DNA from: Thermoplasmata archaeon
Lineage (GTDB): Archaea; Thermoplasmatota; Thermoplasmata; Lutacidiplasmatales; UBA184
Reading direction: 5' to 3'
Assembly: GCA_027315455.1 (NCBI GenBank)
Contig: DAHUXZ010000017.1
Location: 1 to 50,611 of the forward strand
DNA length: 50,611 nucleotides
A program made the translations under genes and the position numbers. Shown here piece after piece: positions 7,276-16,475 of this stretch. Each line of letters opens with the position of its first letter. The first letter of the stretch is position 1. The notes under the pieces were generated by a model. It saw nothing but the letters and a program-made list of their open reading frames with translations. It did not search any database and was not told the DNA's origin.

Positions 7276-8335
7276 GGTCGAGGAGGACCGTTCCCGGCGG
7301 CGCGCCGAGTCGCGCGGCAAGGGCGTCCTCCGTCTCGCGTCGCAGCGACGGCCGGAGCGCGAGGCGGCGCAGCCGGTCCCGGAGCGCTGGGCCGACGCTT
7401 CGGGCCGCATAGGCCCGTTTGTACAGGTCCCGCTCGAGGAGCATCCGCACGAGCCGTTCGGGCAGGCCGCCGCGCCGGCGCAGCTCGACGAGCAGCTCGC
7501 CATCGGTCCGGCCGAAGAGCTCCGCCGCGGCCTCCGGAAATCCCGGCCCGCGCTCGACGGCGGCCTGCGCCATCACCTCGGCCGCGCGGACCGTCTTGTG
7601 GTAGTAGACGGAGGAGTACATCAGCGCGCGGCCGACGAGGAAGCCCTCGACCGCGCTGCGACCCTTCTCCGCGAAGACGAGCCGGCCGCCGCGGGCCCGG
7701 ACCGTATCGAGGAGGCGTGCGGCGTCGATCGCCCCGTGGGCGACGCCGGTGTAGTGGGCGTCGCGCTGGAGATAGTCGATGCGGTCGGCATCGATCGCCC
7801 CGTGGAGCATCGCCCGGAGCAGCGGGCGGGGCTCCCGCCCCGGGGGCGGGTCGACCAGGTCCGCGACCGCCGCGGGCGACACGCCGTTGGCCTCGAGCAG
7901 CTCCGGGATGGAGCGGGGGCGTCGGCCGTCCGGGACCGGATCCCCGGTCCGCTCCCCGATGATCCAACTGCGGGAGACCCGTTCGTGGCCGTGACCGAGC
8001 ACCTCGCGCATCGTGGCCTCGAGGGTGTGCGAGAACGGCGGGTGCCCGAGGTCGTGGAGGAGGCCCCCGGCCCCGACGAGCGCGGCGTCCTCCGCGGAGA
8101 GGTCGAGGGTCTCGGCCATCGCCGACGCGACCGCGTAGACGCCGAGCGAGTGCTCGAGCCGGGTGTGGTTCGCCCCCGGAAAGACGAGATGCGCAAAGCC
8201 GGTCTGGCGGATCCCCCAGAGCCGCTGGAACGCCCCCTGGCCGATGAGCGCCAGCGAGAGCCCCGAGAAGCCGATCACTCCGTGGACCGGGTCGAAGATG
8301 CTCTTGCGGGGGCCGGTCCTCGCGCGCGCCAACAA
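7058..8335 (-). CDS. HD-domain phosphohydrolase (dGTPase/SAMHD1-like)
   Basis: 425 residues. DPVHGVI is followed by the metal-binding motif HTRLEHSLGV (H57-V66), the HD pair in GLLHDLGHPPFSH (H94, D95) and the second aspartate in AIDADRIDYLQRD (about 182-192). This is the layout of deoxynucleotide triphosphohydrolases and related HD proteins. The start is TTG 8335: the box at 8357-8362 is centred 25 nt upstream and no better ATG exists. Substrate is not predictable from sequence. Its 3' end overlaps the convergent EVE gene by 218 bp. Confidence 0.85.
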   Translation of the reverse strand: MLARARTGPRKSIFDPVHGVIGFSGLSLALIGQGAFQRLWGIRQTGFAHLVFPGANHTRLEHSLGVYAVASAMAETLDLSAEDAALVGAGGLLHDLGHPPFSHTLEATMREVLGHGHERVSRSWIIGERTGDPVPDGRRPRSIPELLEANGVSPAAVADLVDPPPGREPRPLLRAMLHGAIDADRIDYLQRDAHYTGVAHGAIDAARLLDTVRARGGRLVFAEKGRSAVEGFLVGRALMYSSVYYHKTVRAAEVMAQAAVERGPGFPEAAAELFGRTDGELLVELRRRGGLPERLVRMLLERDLYKRAYAARSVGPALRDRLRRLALRPSLRRETEDALAARLGAPPGTVLLDLTGLDAREPAGSDWSEVGVLEGDRLAHPFRPPSVWRALALRPPTLWAASVYVAPRYRAAAERWFGRSGLRLP

Positions 8336-8356
8336 GGGCGCGGAAGACGCGGGGCC

Positions 8357-8362
8357 GATATA
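8357..8362 (-). promoter_or_regulatory. TATA box of the HD phosphohydrolase gene
   Basis: Minus-strand CTATATCG is centred 25 nt before the TTG start at 8335. Confidence 0.6.
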
Positions 8363-8405
8363 GGGGGCTCGGGGGCCGTCGACCTCGTTCCGCGAGCGCT
8401 GAACC

Positions 8406-8412
8406 TATTTAT
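8406..8412 (+). promoter_or_regulatory. TATA box of the giant TPR gene
   Basis: TATTTAT is centred about 29 nt before ATG 8438. It stands back to back with the HD-gene promoter in the 102-bp divergent spacer. Confidence 0.55.
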
Positions 8413-8437
8413 CGGCGGCAGACGGTGACGGAATCGT

Positions 8438-11400
8438 ATGGGCGCACCGGGGCCATCGGCGTCCGCTCCGCGTCCGCCGTCCTCTCCTCCCGAGGAGGCG
8501 CGCCGGCTGTTCGCCGCGGCGCGCGAGCTCTCCGTGCACCACGACCCCGCCCGTCACGTGGAGGCGCTCAAGGCGTTCGTGGCGTTCGTCGACGGGCATC
8601 GCAAGGCGCTCGAGGACGCCCCGGCGGAGTTCGCGACCCTGCTCGACGAGGCCGGGGTCCAGCTCTACAAGCGCAGCGAGCTCGAGGTGGCGGCCCGCGC
8701 GATCGAGACCGGGCTCGCCCTCGCCCCCGGGTCGAGTTCGCTGCTGCACCACCGCGCGCTCGTCCTCCTCGCCCAGAACCGTAGCCGCGATGAGGTCCTG
8801 CCGCTTTTGGACGAGGCGCTCCAGGCGAACCCCCACGACAAGCAGATCTGGGCGACGAAGGGCGATGCCCTCAAGCTGCTCAATCGTCCCACCGAAGCCG
8901 TCGAGGCGTACCTCAAGGCCCAGCAGCTCGACGCGACGTCGATGCAGTACGTCGAGCGGGCCCTCAAGCTCGCCCCGCAGCATCCGCTCGCCCTGCGGAT
9001 GAAGCTCCAGCTTGCGAAGGCGCACGGCGGCGACCGTCAGGCCCTCGAGGCGTGCGAGGCGCTCCTCGTGGCCAACCCGGACGACGGGTCGCTGCTGGTC
9101 GCCCGCGCCGAGCTCCTGGCGGGCGTCGGCCAGATCGACGAGGCGCTGCGGGCCCTCGACCGCGCCGAGACCGCCCGGGCGGGTGACCCGAAGGTCGCGC
9201 TGCTGCGCGGTCGCTTCCTCGCCGCCACGGGCCGGGCCGCGGAGGCGCTCGCTCCCTTCCGGCAGCTCCTCGCCGCGACGACGCCGCCGGATACGACGAC
9301 CCTCGAGGAGATCGCCGAGATCGTCGAGCGGACCGGTGCCGACCCCGCGGTGGCCCTCGAGGCCCGGGAGCGCCTTCGGACCCTTTCGCCCCGCAACCTC
9401 GGCAACCTCTCGGCCCTGCGGGCCCTCGCGATCACCGCCGGTCGCACCGACCTCGCCCTCGCGACGTGCGAAGCGACCCTCGAGGTCTCCCCGCAGAACC
9501 TCGAGGCGATGCGCAGCCGCGCCGAGCTGCTCGCGTCGGCGAAGCGGACGCCCGAGGCGATGGGCGCGTACCGGGACCTCCTCGCGGCCCATCCGAAGGA
9601 GGTCGCCGAGGCCCGTCGCGCCGTGGCGTTCGCGCGGGACGCCGGCGACACGGCCGCCATCATCGAGTTCGCGCGTCTCTTGCTCGCCGCCGAGCCGGAC
9701 GACCCGGCGGCGCAGGAGGAGCTCGCCCAGGCGCTCGCCCTCACGGGCGATCGCGCCGGAGCGCTCGGGGTGTACGACCGGCTCCTCGAGGGGCACCCGG
9801 ACGCGGTCCGCTACCTCTGGGAGAAGAAGCAGCTCCTCAGTGACCTCGGCAAGACCGACGAGCTTCCGCCCGTGCTGGACGAACTGTTCCGACACGACCC
9901 GACCCGCTCGGACCTCGCCGTCGAGCGCGGCCACCTGTACCTGGCCCGCGCGTTCGACAGCCCGGAGGGCTCTCCCGAGCGGGAATCCGCCGCCCGCGAG
10001 GCGCTCGTGTCGTACGAGCGGGCGAGCCTCGACCCGACCCTCGCGGCCCGCAGCACCCTCGGCGTCGCGCGCGCCTCCCGCCTGGTCGGCGACCACGAGC
10101 GGGCGATACGGGCCTACCAGGAGTTCCTCGCGCGCCCCGGTACCCCCCCGCGGGCCGACATCGAGAAGGAGCTCGGCCACGCGCTGCGCGAGGTGGGCCG
10201 TCTGACCGAGGCCGAGGAGGCGTACGCGCGCGCCGTCGACCTGGGTCTCGAGGACCCGGACCTGTTCTGGGGCGAAAGCGAGGTCCTTTCGCTGTTGAAC
10301 CAGGAGGCGAAGGCGCTGCGGTTCGTGGACCTCCTGCTCGCCCGCGAGCCGCAGAACCCGCTGTTCCTGAGGCGGAAGGGCCAGCTCCTCCTCAAGGCCG
10401 GCCGCCGCTCCGAGGGTCTCCAGGCGCTCAAGGAGGCGGTCCGCGAGGCGCACGGCGACCCGCACGCGTTCTTCGAGGTCGCCGAGGCGCTGCGCGCGCA
10501 CGGGGCGTACGCGGACGCGATCGGCTACTACCATCAGGGGCTCGAGATCGACCCGAAGAGCCGCCCCGGCCGCCTCGCCCTCGCCGAGACCCTGGTCCTC
10601 GCCGGGCAGTACAACGAGGCGTTGCCGGTGATCGACACGCTCCTGCGCGAGGACCCGAACGAGCTGGCCGCGTGGAAGATCCGGGCCGATGCGCACCGGT
10701 CGCTGCGCCGGCCGTCGGAGCTGCTCTACTCGCTGAAGGCGATCCTCCTCCTCGACCCGCACAACGCCCCCGCCCTCCTCGAGAAGCACGCCCTCCACCT
10801 CGAAAAGGGCGAGCGGACCGAGGCGTTCGACTGCCTGAGCGCCGTCGTCGACGGCGGCGGCGCCGAGGGGAACGACCCCGCGGTCCTCCTCGCCCACGGC
10901 GACCTCGCCGCGGAGATCGGACGGACCGAGGAGGCGAACCGGTCGTACGAGCGCGCCCAGCAGCTCGACCCGGGAAAGGTGGCGTCGATCGCGGTGCGCC
11001 GGGCGCGCCTGCGGCTCACCGCCGGGCGCCCCGACCTCGCCCTCGAGGTGCTCGACCCCGTCCTCGGCCCCGCGACGGCGGGAGCCCCACGGAACGCCGA
11101 GGCGCTCGGGGTCCGCGCGGAGATCCTTGGCGCCCTCGAGCGGCCGGGGGAGGCCGAGGCGGTCTACCGCGAGGTCCTCGCGCAGGACGCGGCGTCGCCG
11201 GTGGCTCTCGCGGGCGTCGGCCGTTCGCTCCTCGACCAGGGAAAGCATGCCGAGGCGAGGGAGTTCCTCACCGGGGCGATCCCGAAGGTCGCCCCCTCGG
11301 ACGCCCTGTACCTCCTCCTCGCCGAGGCGCTCAGCGGGCTCGGCGCGATCCCGGACGCCGTCGACACCGTCCACAAGGGGGTCGAGCTAATGCCCCGGTC

Positions 11401-12934
11401 CGCTCCGTTGTGGGTCCGCCTGGGCGAGCTCGAGATCGCCCGCGAGGGCTGGCCGGAGTCGGCCGGCGCGTTCGCCCACGCGATCGCGATCGACCCCCAG
11501 AACGCGCCGCTGCACCTCCGCGCCGGGTTCGTCGCCGAGAAGCTCGGCCACCCGAACGAGGCGCTCGCCCTGTACGACCGGGCGACGCAGATCGCCCCGT
11601 CGGACAAGAACGCGTGGACGAGCCGGGGGCTGGCGCTCCTCGCGACGGGACGCCCCGACGACGCCCGGGCCAGCTTCGAGCGCGCCCTCGCCCTCGACTC
11701 CGACTTCGAGGCCGCCAAGGAGGGGAAGAAGGCGGCGACGCAGAAGACGCGCGAGGCCCAGATCGAGCGGTTCGGGCGCGAGGCGCTCCTGCTCGAGGCG
11801 AAGCTCCACCGGACGGTGACGAAGAACGACCTCTTCGTCACGCTCCATGTTCCGTTCGACCTGCTCGAACCCGTCCTCGCCGCCCTCGGGCGGAACCCCC
11901 GGGTCGCCATCGACCGCCTGAGCGAGTCCGAGATGCGCGACCTCGAGATGGCCAGCTACCATCTCATCACCACGGCGCTCCAGCGTCGTCCCGAAGGGAT
12001 CGAGCGTCGGGGCTTCACCCTCGCCGACGTCGCGGTCCTGAGCCCGGCGAACGCGACGCTCGACCAGGTCCAGCGGCTGTTCGGCTACCTCCGCAGCGTC
12101 CTCGAGCTCGACCTACGGGCCGAGAACCTCAAGCTCACCGCCGACGTCGAGGAGCTCGCCCGGCGCGCCCTCCTCCTTCCCGAGTCCCAGCGCACCCTCT
12201 TCCAGCTCGTGCGGACCCTGCGCGTCGGCGTCTACAAGGCGCGGGTCATCAAGGCGGTCGAGTCGGCCGGTGCCGCGGTCCACGCTCCGCTCCCGACGCT
12301 CGACCTCAGCCAGTTCTCCCCCGAGTTCCGGGACGGCGAGGCGCCCTCCGAGTCGCCGGCCGAGGGGTCGGCGTACTTCGCCCCGGAGAACGTCCCCGCT
12401 CCGGCCCCGGAGGCCGACGCGGGACCGGAGCCGTCCGTTCCGCCCCCCTCTTCGTCCGCCCGGTGCGTCGGGTGCGGAGGGATCGCGGCCGTCGTCCACG
12501 ACTGCGGGGCGGCGGTCTGCCAGCACTGCATCGCCCAGTTCCACACCTGCCCGAAATGCGGGCGGGCGATCTCCCCGCCCTCGACGCGGGCCTCCTCCGG
12601 ACCCCCTGCCGGGGGCGCGCACCGTGAGCCGTCCCCCGCCGGGCACGCCGGCCACCCGGCCGCCCACCCGGCGGCGGCCGCGACCCATCCGGTCGCCCAC
12701 GCGGGCGCGCACGCCGCGCCCCACCCGCCCGCCGCTTCACCTGCCGCCGCTCCGGCGGCTCGGGACCGCAGCCCCCTGCGCTCGGTCTTCGGCCGGTCGA
12801 AGGCGGGAAAGCCCGCCCCGCCGCCCGCTCCCGCACCGGTCCCTCCCGCGCCGGCGCCGGGCTCCGAGGAGACGGAGGCGCCCCCGCCGCCGCGACCCCC
12901 CCGCCCGAAGCCCGACGACGAGCCGCGGCTCTGA
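8438..12934 (+). CDS. Giant TPR-repeat protein (1498 aa) with C-terminal zinc finger
   Basis: Residues 20-1110 are a near-continuous array of 34-residue TPR units, e.g. AWTSRGLALLATGRPDDARA followed by SFERALALDSDFEAAKEG. Residues about 1115-1300 form a separate alpha-rich domain of unknown type (FVTLHVPFDLLEPVLAALGR, LFGYLRSVLELDLRAENLKL). A compact zinc finger follows, with C1343, C1346, C1356, C1361, C1364, C1371 and C1374 plus H1363/H1369, spaced like a RING or B-box. The last 120 residues are His/Ala/Pro-rich and end in Pro-rich sequence. No signal peptide or membrane segment is visible. It reads as a cytosolic scaffold. The same-strand genes downstream add more zinc ribbons and an SPFH protein, suggesting one system (inference). 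Confidence 0.88.
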   Translation: MGAPGPSASAPRPPSSPPEEARRLFAAARELSVHHDPARHVEALKAFVAFVDGHRKALEDAPAEFATLLDEAGVQLYKRSELEVAARAIETGLALAPGSSSLLHHRALVLLAQNRSRDEVLPLLDEALQANPHDKQIWATKGDALKLLNRPTEAVEAYLKAQQLDATSMQYVERALKLAPQHPLALRMKLQLAKAHGGDRQALEACEALLVANPDDGSLLVARAELLAGVGQIDEALRALDRAETARAGDPKVALLRGRFLAATGRAAEALAPFRQLLAATTPPDTTTLEEIAEIVERTGADPAVALEARERLRTLSPRNLGNLSALRALAITAGRTDLALATCEATLEVSPQNLEAMRSRAELLASAKRTPEAMGAYRDLLAAHPKEVAEARRAVAFARDAGDTAAIIEFARLLLAAEPDDPAAQEELAQALALTGDRAGALGVYDRLLEGHPDAVRYLWEKKQLLSDLGKTDELPPVLDELFRHDPTRSDLAVERGHLYLARAFDSPEGSPERESAAREALVSYERASLDPTLAARSTLGVARASRLVGDHERAIRAYQEFLARPGTPPRADIEKELGHALREVGRLTEAEEAYARAVDLGLEDPDLFWGESEVLSLLNQEAKALRFVDLLLAREPQNPLFLRRKGQLLLKAGRRSEGLQALKEAVREAHGDPHAFFEVAEALRAHGAYADAIGYYHQGLEIDPKSRPGRLALAETLVLAGQYNEALPVIDTLLREDPNELAAWKIRADAHRSLRRPSELLYSLKAILLLDPHNAPALLEKHALHLEKGERTEAFDCLSAVVDGGGAEGNDPAVLLAHGDLAAEIGRTEEANRSYERAQQLDPGKVASIAVRRARLRLTAGRPDLALEVLDPVLGPATAGAPRNAEALGVRAEILGALERPGEAEAVYREVLAQDAASPVALAGVGRSLLDQGKHAEAREFLTGAIPKVAPSDALYLLLAEALSGLGAIPDAVDTVHKGVELMPRSAPLWVRLGELEIAREGWPESAGAFAHAIAIDPQNAPLHLRAGFVAEKLGHPNEALALYDRATQIAPSDKNAWTSRGLALLATGRPDDARASFERALALDSDFEAAKEGKKAATQKTREAQIERFGREALLLEAKLHRTVTKNDLFVTLHVPFDLLEPVLAALGRNPRVAIDRLSESEMRDLEMASYHLITTALQRRPEGIERRGFTLADVAVLSPANATLDQVQRLFGYLRSVLELDLRAENLKLTADVEELARRALLLPESQRTLFQLVRTLRVGVYKARVIKAVESAGAAVHAPLPTLDLSQFSPEFRDGEAPSESPAEGSAYFAPENVPAPAPEADAGPEPSVPPPSSSARCVGCGGIAAVVHDCGAAVCQHCIAQFHTCPKCGRAISPPSTRASSGPPAGGAHREPSPAGHAGHPAAHPAAAATHPVAHAGAHAAPHPPAASPAAAPAARDRSPLRSVFGRSKAGKPAPPPAPAPVPPAPAPGSEETEAPPPPRPPRPKPDDEPRL

Positions 12935-12987
12935 GGTGGTCGGCTCGAGTTGCCTCACACCTGATATACTGGTTCCTACCATGATGG

Positions 12988-13539
12988 GTGGGTCCGACGA
13001 TGACCGTTTCCGGAGGCGCAGGGGGCCGGCGCGGGACCGTATCCGGTCTCGTCCTTGCGGTCCTCTTCCTCGCGGTCGCGGCGCTCCTCTTCGTCGCGGT
13101 CTACTACGTCCTACCCGGCCATGACCACTTCTACGGTCTGATCGCGATCGGCATCCTCAGCCTCTTCTTCGCGCTCGGCGCCTACCTCGCCGAAGCGTTC
13201 TCGACCCAGGCTCCGATCCAGCGGGCGGTCAGCTGGGCGTTCGCCGGCATGGGCTTCGCGACCCTTCTCCTCACCCTCGTCTTCGCGCCGAACTCGCCGC
13301 TGAGCTTCGTCAGCACGATCATCGGCATCCTGCTCGTCCTTCTGGTCCTGATCGTCGCGGTCGCCGGCACCCGGTGGCGCGTCGGCCAGGAGCGGGGCGT
13401 CGCCCAGCGCGAGTCGCAACGGGAGGCCTGGCGGGCCCGCCCCGCCCCCTCCGCGTTCACCTACGCGACGGCGCATCCTCCCGGTGAGGCGCCCCCTCCG
13501 TCGTCCGGCCCGGCCCCCCCGCCTCCGGGAGGGAACTAG
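12988..13539 (+). CDS. Four-helix integral membrane protein with Pro-rich tail
   Basis: 183 residues with four hydrophobic segments: GLVLAVLFLAVAALLFVAVY, GLIAIGILSLFFALGAYLAE, AVSWAFAGMGFATLLLTLVF and IIGILLVLLVLIVAVAG. A cytoplasmic basic/Pro-rich tail follows. The start is GTG 12988 or ATG 13000 in the same frame; GATATACT at 12963-12970 lies about 21 or 33 nt upstream respectively, so neither is decided. It is the first of four closely spaced genes (13541, 14283, 15483) and would be the membrane partner of the SPFH/zinc-ribbon proteins (inference). No family recognised. Confidence 0.75.
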   Translation: MGPTMTVSGGAGGRRGTVSGLVLAVLFLAVAALLFVAVYYVLPGHDHFYGLIAIGILSLFFALGAYLAEAFSTQAPIQRAVSWAFAGMGFATLLLTLVFAPNSPLSFVSTIIGILLVLLVLIVAVAGTRWRVGQERGVAQRESQREAWRARPAPSAFTYATAHPPGEAPPPSSGPAPPPPGGN

Positions 13540-13540
13540 G

Positions 13541-14269
13541 ATGGGGACGCCGGCGTCGTCGACCGCGCCCTCGTTGACCTGTCCATCGTGCCAGGCGCCG
13601 GTGGCGCCGGGGAGCCTCTACTGCAACCGGTGCGGCGCCCGCCTCACGAGCGCCACCGCCCCGGCCCCGCCGGCCGCGCCGTCCCCTTCCGCCGGCGCCC
13701 CGGCGCCCGCGCCCGCCCCCTCGGGGACGGCCGCGGCCCCCGTCGACATCCGCAGCCGCGTCGAGGCGGACCGCGGTGTCCTCAAGCGTCTCCAGCTTCT
13801 GATCCCCGGGTTCCGGGGCTACCGCCTCGACGAGGACATCCGTGCGGCGGACAACCTGCTCCGCATGCAGGTCGCCGACAAGGTCCACCGCGCGCTGACG
13901 GCGCTCGAGGACTGCCGCAGCGGTCTCGCCCAGGCCAATCAGTTCGGCGCGCTGACCGACCTCGCGAACGGGATCTCCGACCTCATGGTCCTCGAGGGGC
14001 GGATCCGCCACGCCGAGCAGGGGTACTCGGGGATCTCGGCGACGGTCCGCGTCCGCCCCAACACCCTCGACCGGCTCTACGAGTACGACTTCGGCTTCGC
14101 GCAGGCGGCCGACCAGCTCGCCGCCACCGTCGGCCCGCTCCGTTCGGCGATCGATGCGGCGAGCGCCGCGCAGATCCCATCCGCGGTGGCGACGGTCCGC
14201 GGACAGGTCCGCCAGCTCGACACGGCGTTCTCGGCCCGCATGCGGGCGATCGAAGGCATCCAGGTATAG
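13541..14269 (+). CDS. Zinc ribbon plus conserved helical domain protein
   Basis: 242 residues. An N-terminal zinc ribbon (C14, C17, C28, C31) is followed by an Ala/Pro linker (35-68) and a 170-residue all-helical domain starting VDIRSRVEADRGVLKRLQLL and containing GFRGYRLDEDIRAADNLLRM. This helical domain resembles the PspA-like or YdjG/YdjH-type partners of SPFH proteins in bacteria, but that comparison is from memory of the layout, not alignment. GGAGG sits 9 nt before ATG 13541, one base after the previous stop, so the genes are translationally coupled. Confidence 0.78.
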   Translation: MGTPASSTAPSLTCPSCQAPVAPGSLYCNRCGARLTSATAPAPPAAPSPSAGAPAPAPAPSGTAAAPVDIRSRVEADRGVLKRLQLLIPGFRGYRLDEDIRAADNLLRMQVADKVHRALTALEDCRSGLAQANQFGALTDLANGISDLMVLEGRIRHAEQGYSGISATVRVRPNTLDRLYEYDFGFAQAADQLAATVGPLRSAIDAASAAQIPSAVATVRGQVRQLDTAFSARMRAIEGIQV

Positions 14270-14282
14270 GAGCGACGACACG

Positions 14283-15434
14283 ATGGTAACGAACCAACCG
14301 ATCCCCCCGAAGGGCGGGAGCCTGATCGGCGCGACGACGGTGGCCTGGGAGGACGTCTACAAGGGCAACAACGTGATGTGGCGCGTCCCGCGCAACATCC
14401 GCTACGGCGACAACGTCGTCGTCCGCCAGGACGAGACCGCCGTCTTCTACCGCGACGGGAAGGTCCTCGCCTACCTCGACAAGCCCGACCGCTACGCGCT
14501 CACGAGCATGAGCGTCGGTGCCATCGGCAACCTCCTCCAGTCGCTCACCGGGGTCCGGCAGGAGGCGGAGGTGTACTACCTCCAGCGCCGGACGTTCGAC
14601 GGCAAGTTCGGGAGCGCCGAGCCCTACACCTTCCGCGACCCGGACTTCGGCCTTGTCAACCTGCGCGTCTTCGGCGACTATCGCTGGCGCGTGAGCGGTC
14701 CGGACCTCTTCATCAACCAGTTCGTGGGGACGTTCGGCGCGGCGACAACGGCCGACGTCGAGGGTCGGCTCCGCGACCAGATGGTCCTGCTCGTCTACAA
14801 CAGCCTGGGCCGGCTCAAGGACCAGGGGATGCGGGTGACGGACCTCGCGACGCAGCTCACGACGATCGAGCAGGCCGTCCTCGGCTTCTCCCCGCAGCAC
14901 TTCAATCCGTTCGGCATCGAGATCCAGCAGATCCAGGGCCTGTCGATCAACCTCCCCGAGGAGGTCCAGAAGGCCGTCGACACGCGGTCCACGATGGGGG
15001 TCCTCGGCGTGAACTATCTCCAGTACCAGGCCGGCCAGGCGATGACCACGGCCGCCGCGAACCCCTCCGGCGGCGCGGGCGCCCTCGCCAGCGCCGGCGT
15101 GGGGCTCGGTGCGGGGCTCGGGATCGGCTACGGCATGGCCGGCAGCATGCAGGGCGCGATGGCCGGCGGTTCGGTACCGTGCGGCAAGTGCGGGGCCCTC
15201 ATCCCTGCGGGCGTCCGGTTCTGCCCATCGTGCGGCAACCCCGTCGGCGCCGCCGCTCCTGCGGCCGGGGGGACGCCCTGCCCCAAGTGCGGCACCGTCG
15301 CAGCGCCGGGCGCGAAGTTCTGCCCGAGCTGTGGCGCGCCGATGGCGCCGCCGACCCGGGCCTGCCCGAAGTGCAGCACGACCGTGCCGGCGAGCTCGAA
15401 GTTCTGCCCGAACTGCGGGGCCACGCTGGGGTGA
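14283..15434 (+). CDS. SPFH-domain (virion-core/YdjI-like) protein with three C-terminal zinc ribbons
   Basis: 383 residues. Residues 25-250 form a Band-7/SPFH domain: WEDVYKGNNVMWRVPRNIRY, FFGDYRWRVSGPD-type core (here RVFGDYRWRVSGPDLFINQF) and FGIEIQQIQGLSINLPEEVQ. A Gly/Ala-rich hydrophobic segment (about 265-297) follows, then three CPxCG-x(8-9)-FCPxCG zinc ribbons from residues 300, 333 and 361. Bacterial relatives such as Bacillus YdjI recruit PspA to damaged membranes and sit with zinc-ribbon partners. ATG 14283 has GGAG about 9 nt upstream. It is the core of the four-gene block. Confidence 0.85.
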   Translation: MVTNQPIPPKGGSLIGATTVAWEDVYKGNNVMWRVPRNIRYGDNVVVRQDETAVFYRDGKVLAYLDKPDRYALTSMSVGAIGNLLQSLTGVRQEAEVYYLQRRTFDGKFGSAEPYTFRDPDFGLVNLRVFGDYRWRVSGPDLFINQFVGTFGAATTADVEGRLRDQMVLLVYNSLGRLKDQGMRVTDLATQLTTIEQAVLGFSPQHFNPFGIEIQQIQGLSINLPEEVQKAVDTRSTMGVLGVNYLQYQAGQAMTTAAANPSGGAGALASAGVGLGAGLGIGYGMAGSMQGAMAGGSVPCGKCGALIPAGVRFCPSCGNPVGAAAPAAGGTPCPKCGTVAAPGAKFCPSCGAPMAPPTRACPKCSTTVPASSKFCPNCGATLG

Positions 15435-15482
15435 GCCGGACCCCCTTGCGCCCCGACCGACCGAAACCTACGAGGTAGTACG

Positions 15483-16475
15483 ATGAACTGTCCCCGCTGT
15501 GGAACCCCGCTGCCCGACCAGGCCCGATTCTGCTACGCGTGCGGCGCCTCGCTCGGGGGGGGCGCCGGCGGCGCCGCTCCGGCCGCGCCGCCTCCGCCGC
15601 CTCCCCCGGCCGCGGTGACGCTCGCACCGGTCGGTGCGCAGTCGCTCACCTGCCCGAGCTGCGGAGCTCCGCTGCATCCCGTCTTCGGGGACATGGTCCT
15701 CACCTGCGAGTACTGCGGTGCCTCGGTCTCGCTCGGCGGGGCCGGGTGGAAGTCGATCGACAAGCACACGATGCTCGCGGCGAAGGTGATCGCCCGCGAC
15801 CAGGCGCTCAAGATCGTCCACGACCACATCGAGAAGGGGTTCTTCCACCGCAAGGACTTCGAGGAGTCGACGATCACGGAAGAGCGGCTCTCGTTCGTCC
15901 CGTTCTGGATCGTCCCCGCGTCGGCGACGACGAACTACACCTACCAGGACGTCGCCGTGGGGGTCGGCGGGACCGTCGCGTCGATCGCGGCGGCCGAGGT
16001 CCTCGGCGCGGCGCTCTCCGGTGGCGGGCGTCGCGGCGGATTCATGCCGTTCCCCGTCGTCACGGGCCCCCCCGTCAACCCGACCCGGCAGGACGCGATC
16101 GTCGGCACCTACGAGTACCCGGTCATCGCGGTCAAGGCGATGGCCCAGTACCAGCCGAAGGACTACGCCTTCGACCTCACCGACCGGACGATCTTCGACC
16201 GCAAGGGCGTCCCCCAGGGCGCGACGCTGCTCAACGGGGACATCGGGGAGGATGCGGCCCAGCACGCGGCGCGGGCGCATGTGATGCAGCTGCAGACGGA
16301 GCAGGCGCACAAGAAGCACATGATGGTGAGCGGCCTGCAGTGCAACGTCGAGATCTCGGACGGCGAGCTCCTCCACGTCCCGGTGTACTACTTCGTCCTG
16401 ACCCGCAAGGGCGTGAAGTCGATCATCCTCGTCGACGCCCACGGCGGGCGCGTCATGCAGGTCGTCCAGGCGTAG
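15483..16475 (+). CDS. Double zinc-ribbon protein of the SPFH cluster (YdjG-like layout)
   Basis: 330 residues. The first zinc ribbon uses C3, C6, C17 and C20; after a Pro-rich linker a TFIIB-type ribbon uses C57, C60, C75 and C78. The remainder is a beta-rich domain (SFVPFWIVPASATTNYTYQD, GELLHVPVYYFVLTRKG) ending VDAHGGRVMQVVQA. Proteins with this ribbon-plus-beta layout accompany SPFH proteins in other genomes (family recollection). A hydrophobic Gly/Ala patch at about 160-180 may touch the membrane. ATG 15483 follows GAGG by 7 nt. The 3' end overlaps the convergent zinc-ribbon gene by 23 bp. Confidence 0.8.
   Translation: MNCPRCGTPLPDQARFCYACGASLGGGAGGAAPAAPPPPPPPAAVTLAPVGAQSLTCPSCGAPLHPVFGDMVLTCEYCGASVSLGGAGWKSIDKHTMLAAKVIARDQALKIVHDHIEKGFFHRKDFEESTITEERLSFVPFWIVPASATTNYTYQDVAVGVGGTVASIAAAEVLGAALSGGGRRGGFMPFPVVTGPPVNPTRQDAIVGTYEYPVIAVKAMAQYQPKDYAFDLTDRTIFDRKGVPQGATLLNGDIGEDAAQHAARAHVMQLQTEQAHKKHMMVSGLQCNVEISDGELLHVPVYYFVLTRKGVKSIILVDAHGGRVMQVVQA

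Noticed and set aside
8405-11374. 989-codon minus-strand frame opposite the TPR gene
   Set aside because: Mirror of TPR repeats; low-complexity Arg/Leu/Glu composition, no start signal, and the plus strand has clear TPR motifs.
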